Shown here in pieces: positions 1 to 12,660 of a stretch of 64,000 bases of DNA; the first letter of the stretch is position 1; each line of letters opens with the position of its first letter. The stretch is from Balamuthia mandrillaris (taxonomy: Eukaryota; Discosea; Longamoebia; Balamuthiidae): the NCBI GenBank assembly GCA_031835245.1, contig JAVKOQ010000035.1, positions 186,001 through 250,000 of the forward strand, given 5' to 3'. Position numbers and translations under genes: made by a program. The notes under the pieces are model-generated. The model was not told the origin of the DNA and did no database searches. It saw only the letters and a program-made list of their open reading frames with translations.

Positions 1-95
1 GTGCCTATAACGCGGTTGTACACGCCGTACAGCGGGGTGGCTGAGCACACCGCCAGAAGAGCCAGCAACGCTACCAAACATCCACACAAGTTCAT
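1..95 (-). CDS. 5' end of a secreted or membrane protein gene (partial)
   Basis: Reading leftward from an ATG at 95, the frame is open to the window edge and gives 31 residues. They start MNLCGCLVALLALLAVCSA, a classical signal peptide: short N-region, leucine/alanine-rich core, and small residues (CSAT) at a plausible cleavage site. The mature part would begin PLYGVYNRVIG. The rest lies outside the window, so the family cannot be named. It is divergent from the dehydrogenase gene that starts at 346, leaving a 250 bp shared promoter region. Confidence 0.6.
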   Translation of the reverse strand, partial: MNLCGCLVALLALLAVCSATPLYGVYNRVIG

Positions 96-345
96 CGTGG
101 TCGGTCTGCCCTTTGGGTGAGGTTCTCTTTGTTTTCTTCCGCGCGAGAAGCTCGGCTTTTTTGCGTTTCCCGTACTAGTGTCATTTGGGTTAAATTTGTT
201 TTGTTCATTATAACAGTTCAACCAATCATAAATCAAATAACCGAGTGAAAAAGAAATATGTCGACATTTAAATTACTAGACACGAGCCGGGAGAGTAGAG
301 AGGACGTGAGAGTGCCCTTATCTGAAGAAAAAAAAAGACAAAAAG

Positions 346-842
346 ATGAGAAGAAACGTGGTGGTGGGTGCCGCGCTTCCCAGACCTCGCGCTACGTTGA
401 GGGACTTTTCAAGCGGTAGTGGTAGTAGTGGCAGGTGGACCTACAACAGGCATTGCATCGGCTATGTTGGTTGTTCCAACGGCCTGAGCCGATCGGCCAC
501 CGCAACCTCAACCCATCTTCGTTCTCTCCTTCCCTCTTCTTCTTCTCCTTCCCTCTTCAGCAGTCGGCTTTGCTTTTCTACATCGCAGGTACGCGGTTTC
601 TTTTTTATAGTTGATCGATAACCATCTTTTTCACATTTTCTTTTTTTTTTTAAAAAAAAAAAGGAGAAGAAAAAGGAAGGTGACAGCAACAAAGTGAGAC
701 GCGTGGACATCAACGAGCTCAAGGCGTATGTGCGAAGGTGCATGTTGGCTGTTGGTTGCTCCCAGGATAAAGCGGATACCGTGGCCGAGATTTTGGTGGA
801 GGCCGACGTCCGTGGCGTGCACAGCCATGGACTCAACCGTTT

Positions 843-888
<46 letters not shown>

Positions 889-2143
889 TTGCTCTCTCTT
901 CGCCTCTACCATTTTTTGTCTTATTCTGTCTTCCGGCGTTTGTCTTCTTCACTCTTTTATCGCTATAAGGGAGATGTATGTACATGAATTGCAACAAGGC
1001 GAAGCGGACGCGAAGGCAATGCCGGAAATAGTGCAAGAGACAGCTTCCACAGCATGTGTGGACGGCCACAATGGAGTAGGCATGTACGTCGCCAAGTTTT
1101 GCATGGAGCTTGCCATCAAGAAAGCCAAGCAATCCGGCATAGGTGACCTCCTTCACTTTTGTTCATTTGCCATTTTCTTCTCTTCTCTGTTATCAACCCT
1201 TGTCATTTTTTTTGCCTCATGAACAGGGTGGGTGGTGACCAGAGGTAGTAACCACTATGGCATAGCAGGATATTACGCCATGATGGCCTCCAAACAAAAC
1301 ATGATAGGCATGAGCTTCACCAACACATCGCCGCTGGTATTCCCCACAAGAGCTGCCAAAGCTGCCCTTGGCACTAATCCCATTGCCGTTGCTGCTCCCA
1401 CCAAGGACCCCGAAGGTTATTCTCATGCCCACTCTTTTTTTTTGTTTTTTGTTTTGTTTGTTTATATCTGGTACTGTTGCTGTTCTCGTTCATGACAACA
1501 CACATACAGATCCATTTGTATTGGACATGGCCACATCAGGCGTGGCCATCGGCAAAGTGGAATGGAAGGACAGAGAGCAAAAGTCAGTGCCGATGGGGTG
1601 GGGCGTCAACGCGCAAGGCATCCCCACCACCGACCCTAAGATGATTTTGGACGGAGGAGGCCTCATGCCTGTAGGTGGTCCCGAGGAAACAGCTGGATAC
1701 AAAGGGTTTGTTTTATTCTTTCCACTTTCGTTCTGTTTCATTTTTTTCTCACCTATTTTAAATGAACTTTTAGATATGGATTGGCGATGATGGTGGAATT
1801 GTTCTGTGGAGTGTTGGCCGGTTCCGAGTTTGGCGTCAACATCCCACCATGGAGGCAAGGCAGGGGCAAAGCCGCCAACCTGGGTCAATGCTTTGTTTGT
1901 TTGGACCCTTCCGTGTTTGGCGATGCGAACGCCTTTCTCGATCGCTCCTCCGCGTTGATGCAGCAAATGAGACAGCTGCCTGCGGTTCAAAAGGACAGGC
2001 CCGTGTTGGCCCCAGGAGATCCTGAGAAGGCCACCCAGAAGGAGTACGAGAGGGAGGGCATCGCCTTCCATCAGAACCTCATCGATGCTCTGCAGGCGCT
2101 CGCCAAAAGGCTTAACGTGGCGCCGCTCCCCCTCTTAAAGTGA
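346..2143 (+). CDS. Malate/L-lactate dehydrogenase, Ldh2 family
   Basis: NAD(P)-dependent 2-hydroxyacid dehydrogenase of the Ldh2/YlbC/ureidoglycolate dehydrogenase fold. Six exons read in one frame: 346-588, 664-842, 970-1142, 1227-1415, 1510-1705, 1774-2143 (449 aa). Family motifs in order are HSHGLNR near the N-terminal domain, [12 protein letters not shown] (cofactor/substrate region), a TNTSP...[10 protein letters not shown] stretch, [13 protein letters not shown], and [17 protein letters not shown]. The first 80 or so residues are rich in Ser/Arg, lack acidic residues and precede the domain, so a mitochondrial presequence is plausible. Several introns carry a CT tract just after the 5' splice site. 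The exact substrate (malate, lactate or another hydroxyacid) cannot be read from the sequence. Confidence 0.9.
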
Positions 2144-2433
2144 AGCGAGAGGAGTTCGTCTCCTTGTCGACAAAAAGGAATTAATTCATTAACAAAACGA
2201 TGTGTCGACAATATTACCAAATGAAGAGAATCACAGCGTCGACAAAAACAAATAAATGAATGAAAGAAAAATTTGAAATAAGAAATTGGGGACAAAAAAG
2301 AAGGAGGAGGAGCAAAAACCCTCCAAGACCGAAGGGAAAAAAAAAACCCAAAGGAGGAAGAAAACGGAAGGAGGAAGGAAATAGCACCGATCCAGAAAGA
2401 GCTTATTTTTTTTAATATATTTGTTTTTCGTTT

Positions 2434-3110
2434 TTGAAAAAAAAATTAAAAATGAAGAAGAGCCCGTCGTCTTCCTCGGTAACGTTACCGGCGGGAAACA
2501 TTCCCGGCGACACAAGAGAGGAGGACGAGAAGATGCACCTTGCCTTGATCACGGGCTTCTACGGCAGCGGCAAGACCTCCCTCATTCTTCGCGTGTTGCG
2601 CAAACTTTTCAGCTCCGATCGTCACGTCTTCAAGATTGGCGTGCTCCTCTATTCTCTTCCTTCAGGTTTCTTTTCTGTTTTTCCTCTCTCTCTCACTTTT
2701 TTTTTTTGCGTTAACAACAACAACAAAAAAATACAATAGACACTGCCGACCTTTCTTTCCTCACTTCTGAGTTTAAGCACGTTTCACGCGAACGTCTCCT
2801 CATTGCGCACAGGGAGGTGGCCACCGGCGGGGAGCTGCGCGACGCTCTCGTGGAGGACCTGGCCGAGCTGGCCGCCGAGGGGGTGGACTACCTCCTGGTG
2901 GAGGCCATGGCCGAGGCTCACCCCTTGAGACTGGCGGAGACCCTCACTTATGTGGATAAGAAGTCGCGGCGGCGGCTCAACCAGTTTATTCAGCTGGACG
3001 TGCTGTTGAACGTGATCGACGCCGTTAACTTTGGAGATTATCTTCTTCGAGACAACAGTTAGACTCTTTCTCTTTTTCGCTTTCTCTTCTTCTTTTACTT
3101 CTTCATTCTC

Positions 3111-3142
<32 letters not shown>

Positions 3143-6100
3143 CTTCTTCTTCTTCTTCTTCTTCTTCTTCTTCTTCCCTGTCTCTGTCTCTGTCTCTCTC
3201 TGTCTGTCTCTCTCTCTCTCTTTCTCTCTCATATGCTGAAATTGTTTCTACACAACTATAACAGAAGAAAAAAGTGAAATACGGAGAGGAGTCATTCAAC
3301 AGCAGATAAAGTTCTCTCAGGTGGTGGTCGTAAACAAAATGGATGGACTGGGTCCTGAGAAGCGCAACACTCTGACGCGGATCATCCAAACCATAAACCC
3401 GCAAGCCAAAACGCTGTACACAGAACATGGAGAGATCGCCTTACGAGACTTTATGCGACAGCAATTGTCCACTTTGGATGCGCTCACTGCTATCTATCCT
3501 ACTGATTGGCTCAGTGGAGAAGGTTCTGCTCTTCTCCTCTCTTTTCTCTCTTTCTCTTAGGCAACTTGTTCGAAACATTTAACACATTCTCAAACAGCTT
3601 ACAATCCTATCTCATACTGCGAGGCGTTCAAATATACTACCAACCGACCGTTCAACCCTCAAAAACTAGCCAAGGTAATTCAAAGTCATGCCTTCACTTC
3701 CACTGAAAACATTGTTAGAGGCAAAGGTCTTCTCTGGCTATCCACTCGCAAGACTCAAATCGGACTTTGGCAACAATGCCGTGCTGCCCTCAGTTTGGAA
3801 GGAGGTGAAAGATGGTCCTCTTACTCGGAGCAACCCAGACAAGAGTTAGTCTTCATCGGACCAAAAGCAAAAGAGAAGGAAACCACCGTGGCTCGTTTGC
3901 TTGAAGCTTGTTTGTCGAAAGACACCGATCCTAGCGTAGTGGAAGATACGTTGCAACCCTGGAAACCTCCTTCATCCCATTCTACCCCAACTACATCCGC
4001 TCTTCCCAAAGCGACTTCTGCCCCACTCCGAAGGCAAGATAAAGAAGAAGTCCCACAAGTTGAAGAACGACGTGCCTCAGCCATTCAACAGCAACCACAA
4101 AGATCACCCTTGTCAATGTCTCTTCCTTTTGAACGTTCTCAGCAGGCAGAAGAACCTTCCATCTACTTTGATGGCGGAGCAGAAGCAACTCAGTTCGCAG
4201 CACAACTGAGGCAATACGGTGAAAAACTCTTGGTACAGTGCAAAGAGTTAGGCTCCTTTTTGGAGGAGAGAAGGAAGGAGTGGTACGAGTCCAATACTGA
4301 CGAAGAGGAGGAAGAGGCAGAGGATCAACTGTTGGAAATGGCCAAAACGCTCGCCATGGAGACCTCGCTTTTAGTGGACAAAGTGGTGACGCCCTTTGTG
4401 GTCAAGAACACGAAGAACGGAACGTTCGAGCTCATTCGCGAGGATCCGATGATGCTGAGAAAAGCGGCTGCTTCTCTGCGTGAGGCCATTGTCGCTCTCA
4501 TTCGTGCCACGAAGCAAACTTTCTCCAATCCGTTTGACTTTATGAGTCAACAACAGCTGGCTCAGAGCCAACGCAACGTGGAAAACAGATTGAAGGTGTT
4601 GTGGTCCATCGCGGAGAGCTTGAAGTGTTCTTTGATGGCAATAAGCTCCTCTCAAAGTTCTTCTCGCAGAACTTCCCCTTCCCCTTCTCCCTCTTCTTCT
4701 CCTCCAACAACCAGAAAAAACTCCTCTTCATCCCAACAAGAACAACACGTACCTGCTCGACGAAGGTTGAGTTCAGTGGAAGGCGAAGACGCTCCAATGA
4801 AGAACATCGATGTCATCGTGGAGATGAAGAACGCGGCGAAGAGTTTGAAGGAGATGGAAAACATGATTCAGCAGCAAGGAACCTTTCTCGCCAATGTTGT
4901 GGGACAATTCGCATCAGCAGCCAAGGATTGTGTTCGGCATTGCAAGAACTTGGTGGAGTATGCCACAAAGTTCTCTCTTGAAGAAGAACGAGTCCAATTG
5001 TCCGAGTCCGTCTCTGAACTTGTGATCCAAAGTCAGAACGTGTTAATGAACCCAAGAGAAGGTACGTGATTTTTCTTGCGGAACCACAAGCGCTTTACTC
5101 ACCTTTCTTCTTCTTCTCCTTCTCTTAAAGGTGGAGACAAGTCAGAGTTATCGCTTGCGCTTTCAAACACAGCCAAGTCGTTGAAGCTGTTGGCGATGGC
5201 CGTCACTGAAACACAACGACACGACAAGGAACAATTCCAGTTGCGCAAACGTGGTCTTTCGCATGGTCGTTTGAACGCTTTTCTGCCATTTCCTGCATCT
5301 CCTTCTACAACAATAGAAGGAAACGAGTCCAGTGACGATGTGCCAGATAGAAAGACGAAGGAGCAAGATAAAACCACAACACAAGAAGAACCACATACCA
5401 ACGAACTATTGGAAGCCGATCAAGCTCTCGATGAATTGCGGAAAGCTTTGGAAGACAAACAACAGCCTACTCAAGCTGATGATGCTCCTTCTCCTCCTAC
5501 CTCTCCTTCGCAAGAAAAAGAAGATACCAAGAAGCAACAACAAGCGCAACCACCAAAGAAACAATCTCCAAGAAAGCCTCCCGCGGAGACCTTACGGATA
5601 AGAGCAGGCAGCAAGGAAGACTTGGACGCCATTCTATCGCCACAATTTGCTGCTTCCTCTCCTGTTGTCAACTTGGCGGAAGCTCAAGAGCGCAGACGCA
5701 GCAAACGTCTGTCGCTTCCAGTCGGCGATCCTCTGCAGACTCGTCCTATGGGCCTGAGTCCGCCGCCCGTTCCGCAACGAAGCTCCAAACCACCACCGAC
5801 GCGTTCCATTTCTTCTACCCTTTCTCAAAGCACTGGCGCTGTTTCGGGTATGAACTATCTATTGTTGTGTTGAGTTATGTTTATGTTTTTGTTTTTTTGT
5901 TTTTTTGTTTTTGTTTTTTTTTTTTTTTACAACAGAAAACTAAACCTGTTGTTGCAGCGGTAGCAGCAGCGCTTGAAAGACAATCTCACACAGTTCGTTT
6001 ACGTCCGGCCAAAGGCGACGAGCTACGCAAGCTCATAGCCTCTAGAGGTCAACAATACGACCCCGAGTCTGCCGCATCGGCGCCAACAAACACAACAACT

Positions 6101-9066
6101 TCCTCCTCAACAACCACTGCTGATGAAGATGTTGCGAGATACAGTCAAATATCGGCCGAGGAGGCAGAGAGCAGCGCTGTATTAGAGCAAATAGCTGCCA
6201 TGAGCACATGGACCGAGTGGAAGGCCACTTTGAGGAAGCAGCCTGGCAATGGCTCTTTTCCAGGAGGAGGCAGAGACAGCCTCAACTCTCGTATGCGCAT
6301 CGGCAACAAGTCCTCCTCCATGTTCTTTAGAGAGCTGCTGGAGGCACCGGTCAGTTCAACCGGAGAGAGCGAGAAGAAGGCGGTGGAAAAATCCTTTGAG
6401 CAGTTGATGAGAGAGCACAACTCGAAGAGTATTTCCTCCAGCCTCAATCAAGCCATCAACGCTTTCATCGTAGTTGCCAACGAGTACGCCTTTGCTTGCA
6501 GTTTCGAACAGGAGGAAGACCATCCTTCTTTAGTTTCTTCTGCAAAGGAACCCAACGGAGGAGAGGAAGAGGAGAGTGATGGCTTTGACATCTCAAGGTC
6601 GACGGTGGCGAAAGCGGAGGAGACGTCGGATGCCGTCAAAGAGGTTCATCTTCAGTTGAAAGTGCTGTTGACGATGAGCTTGGGCAAAGTTGGTAAGTTA
6701 CCCGGAGACGCTTCCGCCTTAGAAGCAATCAACAAGGTGCTGAAGGACGTTATGCTGAAGCTTGATGGCTATCCTAAACGTGGTAAGCGAGATCAACACA
6801 TCAGAAAGGTGGTTCTTGATGCCTATAATCTGCACAGCATCAAAAAGCGTACGTTCTTTCCCCTGTTCGTCTCTATTTTTTCTGTTTCTGGTTATTCATT
6901 CTTTCTTCAATGAGCCAGTTAACCAGGCGCCTTCTTCGGAGGGCAGAATGCTCAAAAGCCTTCAAAAACAAATCTACGAGTGCTGTGACACCATCTTTTC
7001 GCTTCTCCTCCAAGCCCTCTCCACCATTCCTTCCCTCAAAGTAGAAGAGGCCTCCACCGATGCAGATGCTATCGTTCCAGCTGCTCTATATTTAGCCTCC
7101 ATCTTTACCACCCTATGCAATAATATGACCACATTGTTAGGCCTGGTGGAGACCACTCGTTGGATATATTGGAACCGACAGCGACAACACAGACTGCAAA
7201 AGAGAAGACAAGCCGCTGCTGCTTCATCTACTTCGTCTTCTGGTGGTCGCTCCGCCAAAGACCAACAACGTCTCTCCACCACTCTCAAAGTGTTGAGCGA
7301 GCTGAGAGACAACATCAACATTTGGGATGAGGGCCCCTCCAACTCCTCTAACTTTAGACGGCCATCGAGTGACAAGAGTGCTGCCTCCTCCAACGAGATC
7401 TTTGCTGGTACTCTCAACAAGCTTGTCGAGTTGCTCACCTCTGCAACTGAAATTGGTGTGTTAATTCTCCCTAATCTTGGTCTTGTTCTTCTCCCTCTTT
7501 TTGCTCTTGTCCTTTGTTCTAATCCTTTTGCCGATCAGACAATCATTACCTGGCCACATTCATCACAACATACCAATCCTTTGCTTCTCCGCGACAGCTC
7601 TTTGAGAAGCTGCTTCAACGGTACAGTGTACCTCCAGGACACACCTCAAAGGAAAAGACACACGCCATACAGCTTCGCGTCTGCATCGTGCTCAAGTATT
7701 GGGTGGAGAAACAGTTCTTTGATTTTGATGATGAATTGTTGAACACCATCTTTGAGTTCATCGATAATCAGTTGAAAGTGGACAACCAACAACTGGCCAA
7801 GATGTTGAGCAGCGAACTTAAAACCAGGGTTCGTTTTTCCTTGCTTTCTTTTTTCCTCCCACTCCTCTTCTTTCTTTAATTGTTTCCTTCCCACCTTTTT
7901 AATATAACAGATGAATGAAAGAACGAATCGAGAGAAAGCTATGTTTGCCCAACCTCGTCAATTACAGGTACCACTTGCTTACTGATCGATATTTGCAAGA
8001 AGGTAACTCATTTGTTTGCTTGTTTTTCTTTAATAGGCACTTTCGGTAGAAAACTTGAGTACTCTCTTCCTCACGGCTAAAGCTTCGGATATCGCTGAGC
8101 AACTTACCCTCGTTGAGTTTGGAACGTTTGCAAAGATTGAGGTTCTTTTATTTTTATCTTCTTATCTTCCTCGCTTCTCACATTCTCCTAATACAACCAC
8201 AAAACAGCCATCAGAGTTGCTGAATGAGGCTTGGTCTAAAGACAAACTGCTTCATCGTTGTCCAAACGTGTTGGCCATGATGCAAAGTGCCAACAATCTG
8301 TCGTACTGGGTGGCCGATCTCATCGTCATCCAACACAACCCCAAACATCGCAAAAAGATATTTGAGAAGATGATCTCTGTAGCAGAACGACTCAAAAAGT
8401 TGAATAACTTCCATTCCCTGATGGTATTGTTTCCTTGCTTCTCTCTCTGCTATTACTCTTTTCTTCTTCCGAATGAATCACATTTAATGTTCTTAATTGT
8501 TATTTTGTGTATCTCAGGGTATTTTGGCTGGATTGAGTACGTCTTCTATCAACAGGTTGGCCATCACCAAGAAGTCGGTTGGCAACAAATACACTAAAAT
8601 GTGGAATAAATTGTCGGAGCTGATGGACGTAGATCAAGCTGGCACCAAATATCGTGAATACTTTCGTTCCGTTCGGGCTCCTTGTGTGCCGTTCTTGTAA
8701 GCGCTCTCTCTCTCTCTCTCTCTCTCTCCTCGTTCTCTCCTCTCTCTCTCTCCTCGTTCTCTCGTTCTCTGCTAAAAAGATAAATAACAATTTTGAAAAA
8801 AATAAAACAGAGGAACGTATTTGAAGGATCTCATCTTCATCGAAGAAGGTAACAAGGACAAAGTAGATGACGACCTCATCAACTTCACCAAACGAGAGCA
8901 AGTCTACGGCGTCATCGAGGCTGTACAAACCTACCAACACACTCCTTACAAGATCGAGCCGGTGGAGCCCCTGCACAGTTTCATCAAAGTGCTGCCTTAC
9001 TTGGTCGAAAAGAATCTCTACGACTTGAGTTTGATGCGAGAACCGCGACAACCCAGAAAAACCTAG
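2434..9066 (+). CDS. CobW-like GTPase fused to Ras guanine-nucleotide exchange factor
   Basis: I trace 13 exons in one frame: 2434-2665, 2740-3057, 3265-3522, 3598-5061, 5131-5847, 5958-6848, 6919-7455, 7539-7828, 7911-7967, 8037-8141, 8208-8423, 8518-8696, 8811-9066. They total 5,520 nt, about 1,839 aa. Starts at 2452 or 2533 are alternatives. N-terminal part: P-loop GFYGSGKTS, DYLLVEAMAEAHP, VIDAVNF, NKMD (G4), then a CobW_C-type domain (RPFNPQKL, KGLLWLST, ending RQELVFIG). The usual GCICC metal motif is not visible. Middle: Ser/Pro/Gln-rich segments and long predicted helices. C-terminal part: RasGEF_N (ATFITTYQSF) and a CDC25-type RasGEF (LLNEAWSKDK, LSYWVADLI, VPFLGTYLKDLIF), which activates Ras by GDP release. 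Exon 4 runs open from the CobW_C domain into the linker, with no stop. Confidence 0.85.
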
Positions 9067-9147
9067 GTCCTCAGTTTCTCTTCTTGTCTTTTTTTTCCTT
9101 CTTTCTTTCTGTTTTTGTAAAGCTATTACTACAACAAAACATTATCT

Positions 9148-10411
9148 TCAATGTTCTTCTTCTTCTTTTTCTTCTTCATCTTCTTCGCCACTTCCTACAA
9201 AATCTTCAAGATCACTGTCGTCATTGCTTTCTTCTTCATCTTCGTCTTCTCCTTCTTCTTTTTCTCCTTGTTCTTCTTGCTCATCTGTTTGGTTGGTGCT
9301 GCAAAAAACCACTTTTGGTTTGTACGTTCCTGAAAAGAGTCTTGTAACACTCTTCCGTTCTCGCGGATGGCCAAATGCATTCTAACTCCCATCATCAATC
9401 AGCACTTCCTTTGCAGCAAACAACATAAAAGAAAGAGGAAGAGAACATAACGAACCTGAACGTAACGAACGCCATCAATGGTTACGTCCTTATCGATGTG
9501 GGTGTGACCAAAGACATGAACGCGAGCGCCGAGTCGTCGTATCTGCTGGTCGAGGCGAGCGTCGCCGACCACCAGCGGCAACGACTTGTTTCGTATCAAC
9601 CAACGAGGCGGCAACAACTCGAACCGAGGCAAAAAGTGTGAGAAAGTGATGACCACTTTTTGTTGTTGGGGCTCCTTTGCGGAGAAGGAGGAGAGATGCT
9701 TGTCGTTGAGAGAGAGAAAGTGGGAGGAGATGGAGTCGTGGTCGTCTTTGAGTTCGTGCTCTTCGGGCCACCGACAGGCACGAAAGTCTAACCAACCTCT
9801 CTGCAGAGTGACCAACGTAAGCCAAGAAGGATGGTAAGGTCAAGGAAGAATGTACCTTATAGTGAAGAGAGCCATCCCATTTCGGGTCAAACGAAGGCGT
9901 ATACCAACAGAACAGCGGGACGATCCACACATCGTTGACCTGCACAGGAGAGGTATGCACTCCCAACTCTTCGCACAAGGCGAGGACGTGATGAAACTTC
10001 TCCACCGAATCTCGAAACGGGCGACCATTCCCTAATTCTTTGGCGTCGGACTTGCACAGCCGAAGCTCGTTGTTGCCAGGGCAGTAGCAGACCGTGCGAA
10101 AGACCTGGCACAAGAACTGGAGGGTCTCCTTCACGTAGCAAAGCTTCGTGGAGATGTCTCCAGCCACAATGAGAACGTCATCGGCGGTGAAGTCTTCGGC
10201 CTTCAATGTCTTGCAGAGATGTTTCCAATTTGTCTGAAGAGGAGAGGAGGGGGATGGTTAGTTAGTTTTATGGGAGGTTGTTGTTGGTGTGTGAAGGGGA
10301 GAGGAGAACTTTGTGGTCGACGTGCAGGTCGGAGCACGCAAAGACTCGCGTGCGGGGCGAAGAATAGACCGCATTACCCATTCGCCTTTCTTCTTGTGTT
10401 TGTAGATACAT
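9148..10411 (-). CDS. Calcineurin-like metallophosphoesterase with acidic tail
   Basis: Start chosen at 10411 (MYLQTQ); exon 1 holds RVFACSDLHVDH, the first metal motif. Later exons give VAGDIST (second metal motif), CPGNNELRL, ITFSHFLPR and VFGHTHID. These line up with the D-x-H, GD, GNH(E/D), H and GHxH motifs of the superfamily. The third motif reads GNNE, so the usual catalytic His is Asn here. The last exon begins NAFGHPRER, typical of this subgroup, and ends in about 45 mostly Asp/Glu residues before a stop at 9148. The substrate is unknown. The gene is convergent with the CobW-RasGEF gene; the stops lie 81 bp apart. Confidence 0.85.
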
Positions 10412-11105
10412 CGGGAGAATTGCTACGGCACAAATGTTGTCCAACTCGATGAAGCTTTTCGGTTAAGATTACCGCTGGACGATAAAGGAAGTTAAACCGA
10501 CTGAATAGATCTTCCTCGGTCATATCACCATGGCAACGCAATAATATATCCTAGGTAACGGTAAACCTAGGCTATAATCCCAGGCAAATCTTGTCCAACG
10601 GTTTTCTCCACCATTCAGAGGCAGATCCTTCCCCTACCGTATCGTGCTCCGTTTCGCATTTTAAATTAAAAGCCAGATTATCAAATTAGGGAACAAAAAG
10701 AGAGAAAAGAACAAAACGAAAGGGGCCAGCAGCAGCAGCGGGAGAGAGAGAGAAACCGGCCTTCTCCCCCTTTTTTTTGTGCTGCGTGCTGCCATTACGA
10801 ACGTGTAAGTGTGTTCTCTTCTTCTTTTTTTCTCTCTCCTCTTGGTGAGGTTTTTTTTTCCTATTGTCGGGCCTCAAAAGATCCCGAAACGTGAAAAAAA
10901 TTCTATCTAATTTTTTGCATCGCAATCATTCCTTTGCTGATCATTTCTTTCTCTCTCTCATAAACAACAAACAACGAAAATTTCCATATCTTCTTCTTCT
11001 TTCTCGACCTCCTCCTTTCGTTCGGAACCCTATCACAAAACCCAAAGAAAAGGGTGATCGAATAGACCAACAAAAAGCTTTCAACAAACAAAAAAGACTT
11101 ACACA
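10412..11105. other. Divergent intergenic region, about 0.7 kb
   Basis: It separates the phosphoesterase (-) from the LRR-PP2C gene (+) and must hold both promoters. I see no coding frame. Around 10549-10572 there is a small hairpin-like inverted repeat, CCTAGG on both sides of a 10-base loop. Pyrimidine-rich stretches (10810-11030) probably belong to the LRR-PP2C 5' leader. No tRNA-like structure was found. Confidence 0.5.
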
Positions 11106-12618
11106 ATGGGTAACTTGACTTCGTTCGAGGTCAACTTGGAAGACTTCAACATCAATGATCCTACGCCCATTGACAAGCTGCAAAAGGAGGCCCTCAAACG
11201 CGGCCAAGACACCGGTCGGGTCGACTTTTCGCTGCAGTCCCTCTCCGACGTGCCCATTCAAGTCTTTGAGCTTAGCAACCTCACCACTCTCAACCTCAGC
11301 GTCAACAAGCTCAAGTTCTTGCCCCAATCCCTCTTCGAGATGCGGAGCCTCACCAACCTCGACCTCAGCAGCAACGAGCTGGAGCTGCTGCCCGCTCAGA
11401 TCAGCAAGCTCACCGCTTTGGAGACGCTCAACGTGCGTCACAACTGCATCGCCACTTTGCCCGCCAGTTTGGGAGAAATCGAGAGCCTTCAGAAACTCAA
11501 CCTCGAGTATAACCATCTCAAGACGTTGCCTTCATTTGCTCGTTTGACTCAGGTTTCATTTTTTTGTTCCTCTCTTTGTGTTTTATGGCTCTTTCTTGTT
11601 CGTTTTGCTTTTCTCTTCTTGTTTCTTCTCTGCTTGTTTTTGCTTTAATTCTTCTTTCTTCTTTTCTTCTTCTTCTTCTTCTTCTTCTTCTTTCTTCTTC
11701 TTTCTTCTTGTTCTTCTTTCTTGTTCTTCTTCTTCTTCTTCTTCTTCTTCTTCTTTCTTCTTGTTCTTCTTCTTCTTCTTCTTCTTCTTTTCTTGTTCTT
11801 CTTCTTCTTCTTCTTCTTCTTCTTCTTCTTCTTCTTTCTTCTTCTTCTTCTTCTTCTTCTTCTTCTTCTTCTTCTTCTTCTTCTTCTTCTTCTTCTTCTC
11901 TTCTTGTTCTTGTTCTTCTTTTTCTTCTTCTAAAAAACAGGTTACTAATTAGCGTTCTCGCATGTTTTTAGCTCAAAGAACTAAAGCTTAAATACAACGC
12001 GTTATCGAAGCTACCAAGTCCTTTGGGTGGTGTATCTGGTAGTTTAGACCTACAGAACAATGAGCTCGTGGTAAGTCCTCCTTGGGAGGGTCTTGATAAT
12101 GCCAAAGAACTCCTTTTGGAAAACAATTGGATTGAGACACTAAACGAAGAGCACATGAACTGCCTTTCCTCAGTCACAAAGCTTATGATTTGCAACAATA
12201 GGGTTCTTACCTCCTCCCTCTTCGTTCTCTTCTCTCTTTTGCTCGCTTTCTCATCAAGTTGAACGAGTTCAATTCTAACCAAGGTTACATCATTTAACAC
12301 TACGGATCCATTTTAGTTGAAAGAGTTGCCTGATGGCATCCGTCAAATGACAGCTCTTGTTGAGGCAGACTTCAGAGAAAATCACCTCTCGGAAATTCCG
12401 GTAGCCTTTACTGAGCTGAAGACGTTGAAGAAACTAAACCTTGCAAACAACAAGCTCAAATCTCTTCCTCCTGAAATATGGAACCTCACCGGCCTCCTTG
12501 TCTTTAACGCGGGTTACAACCAGTTAGAAGACCTTCCTCCTGGTCTTGCTAACATGCCTACTCTAAAAGAACTTCATCTTGGAGGTGATCTCTCTTCATT
12601 CGCTTTTTCCCTTCGCTT

Positions 12619-12660
<42 letters not shown>

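Noticed and set aside
10549-10572. CCTAGG inverted repeat
   Set aside because: Too short and isolated to claim a regulatory element or mobile-element end.
11564-11971. Ser-, Phe- and Leu-rich open frames
   Set aside because: Three readings of an intronic CTT microsatellite.
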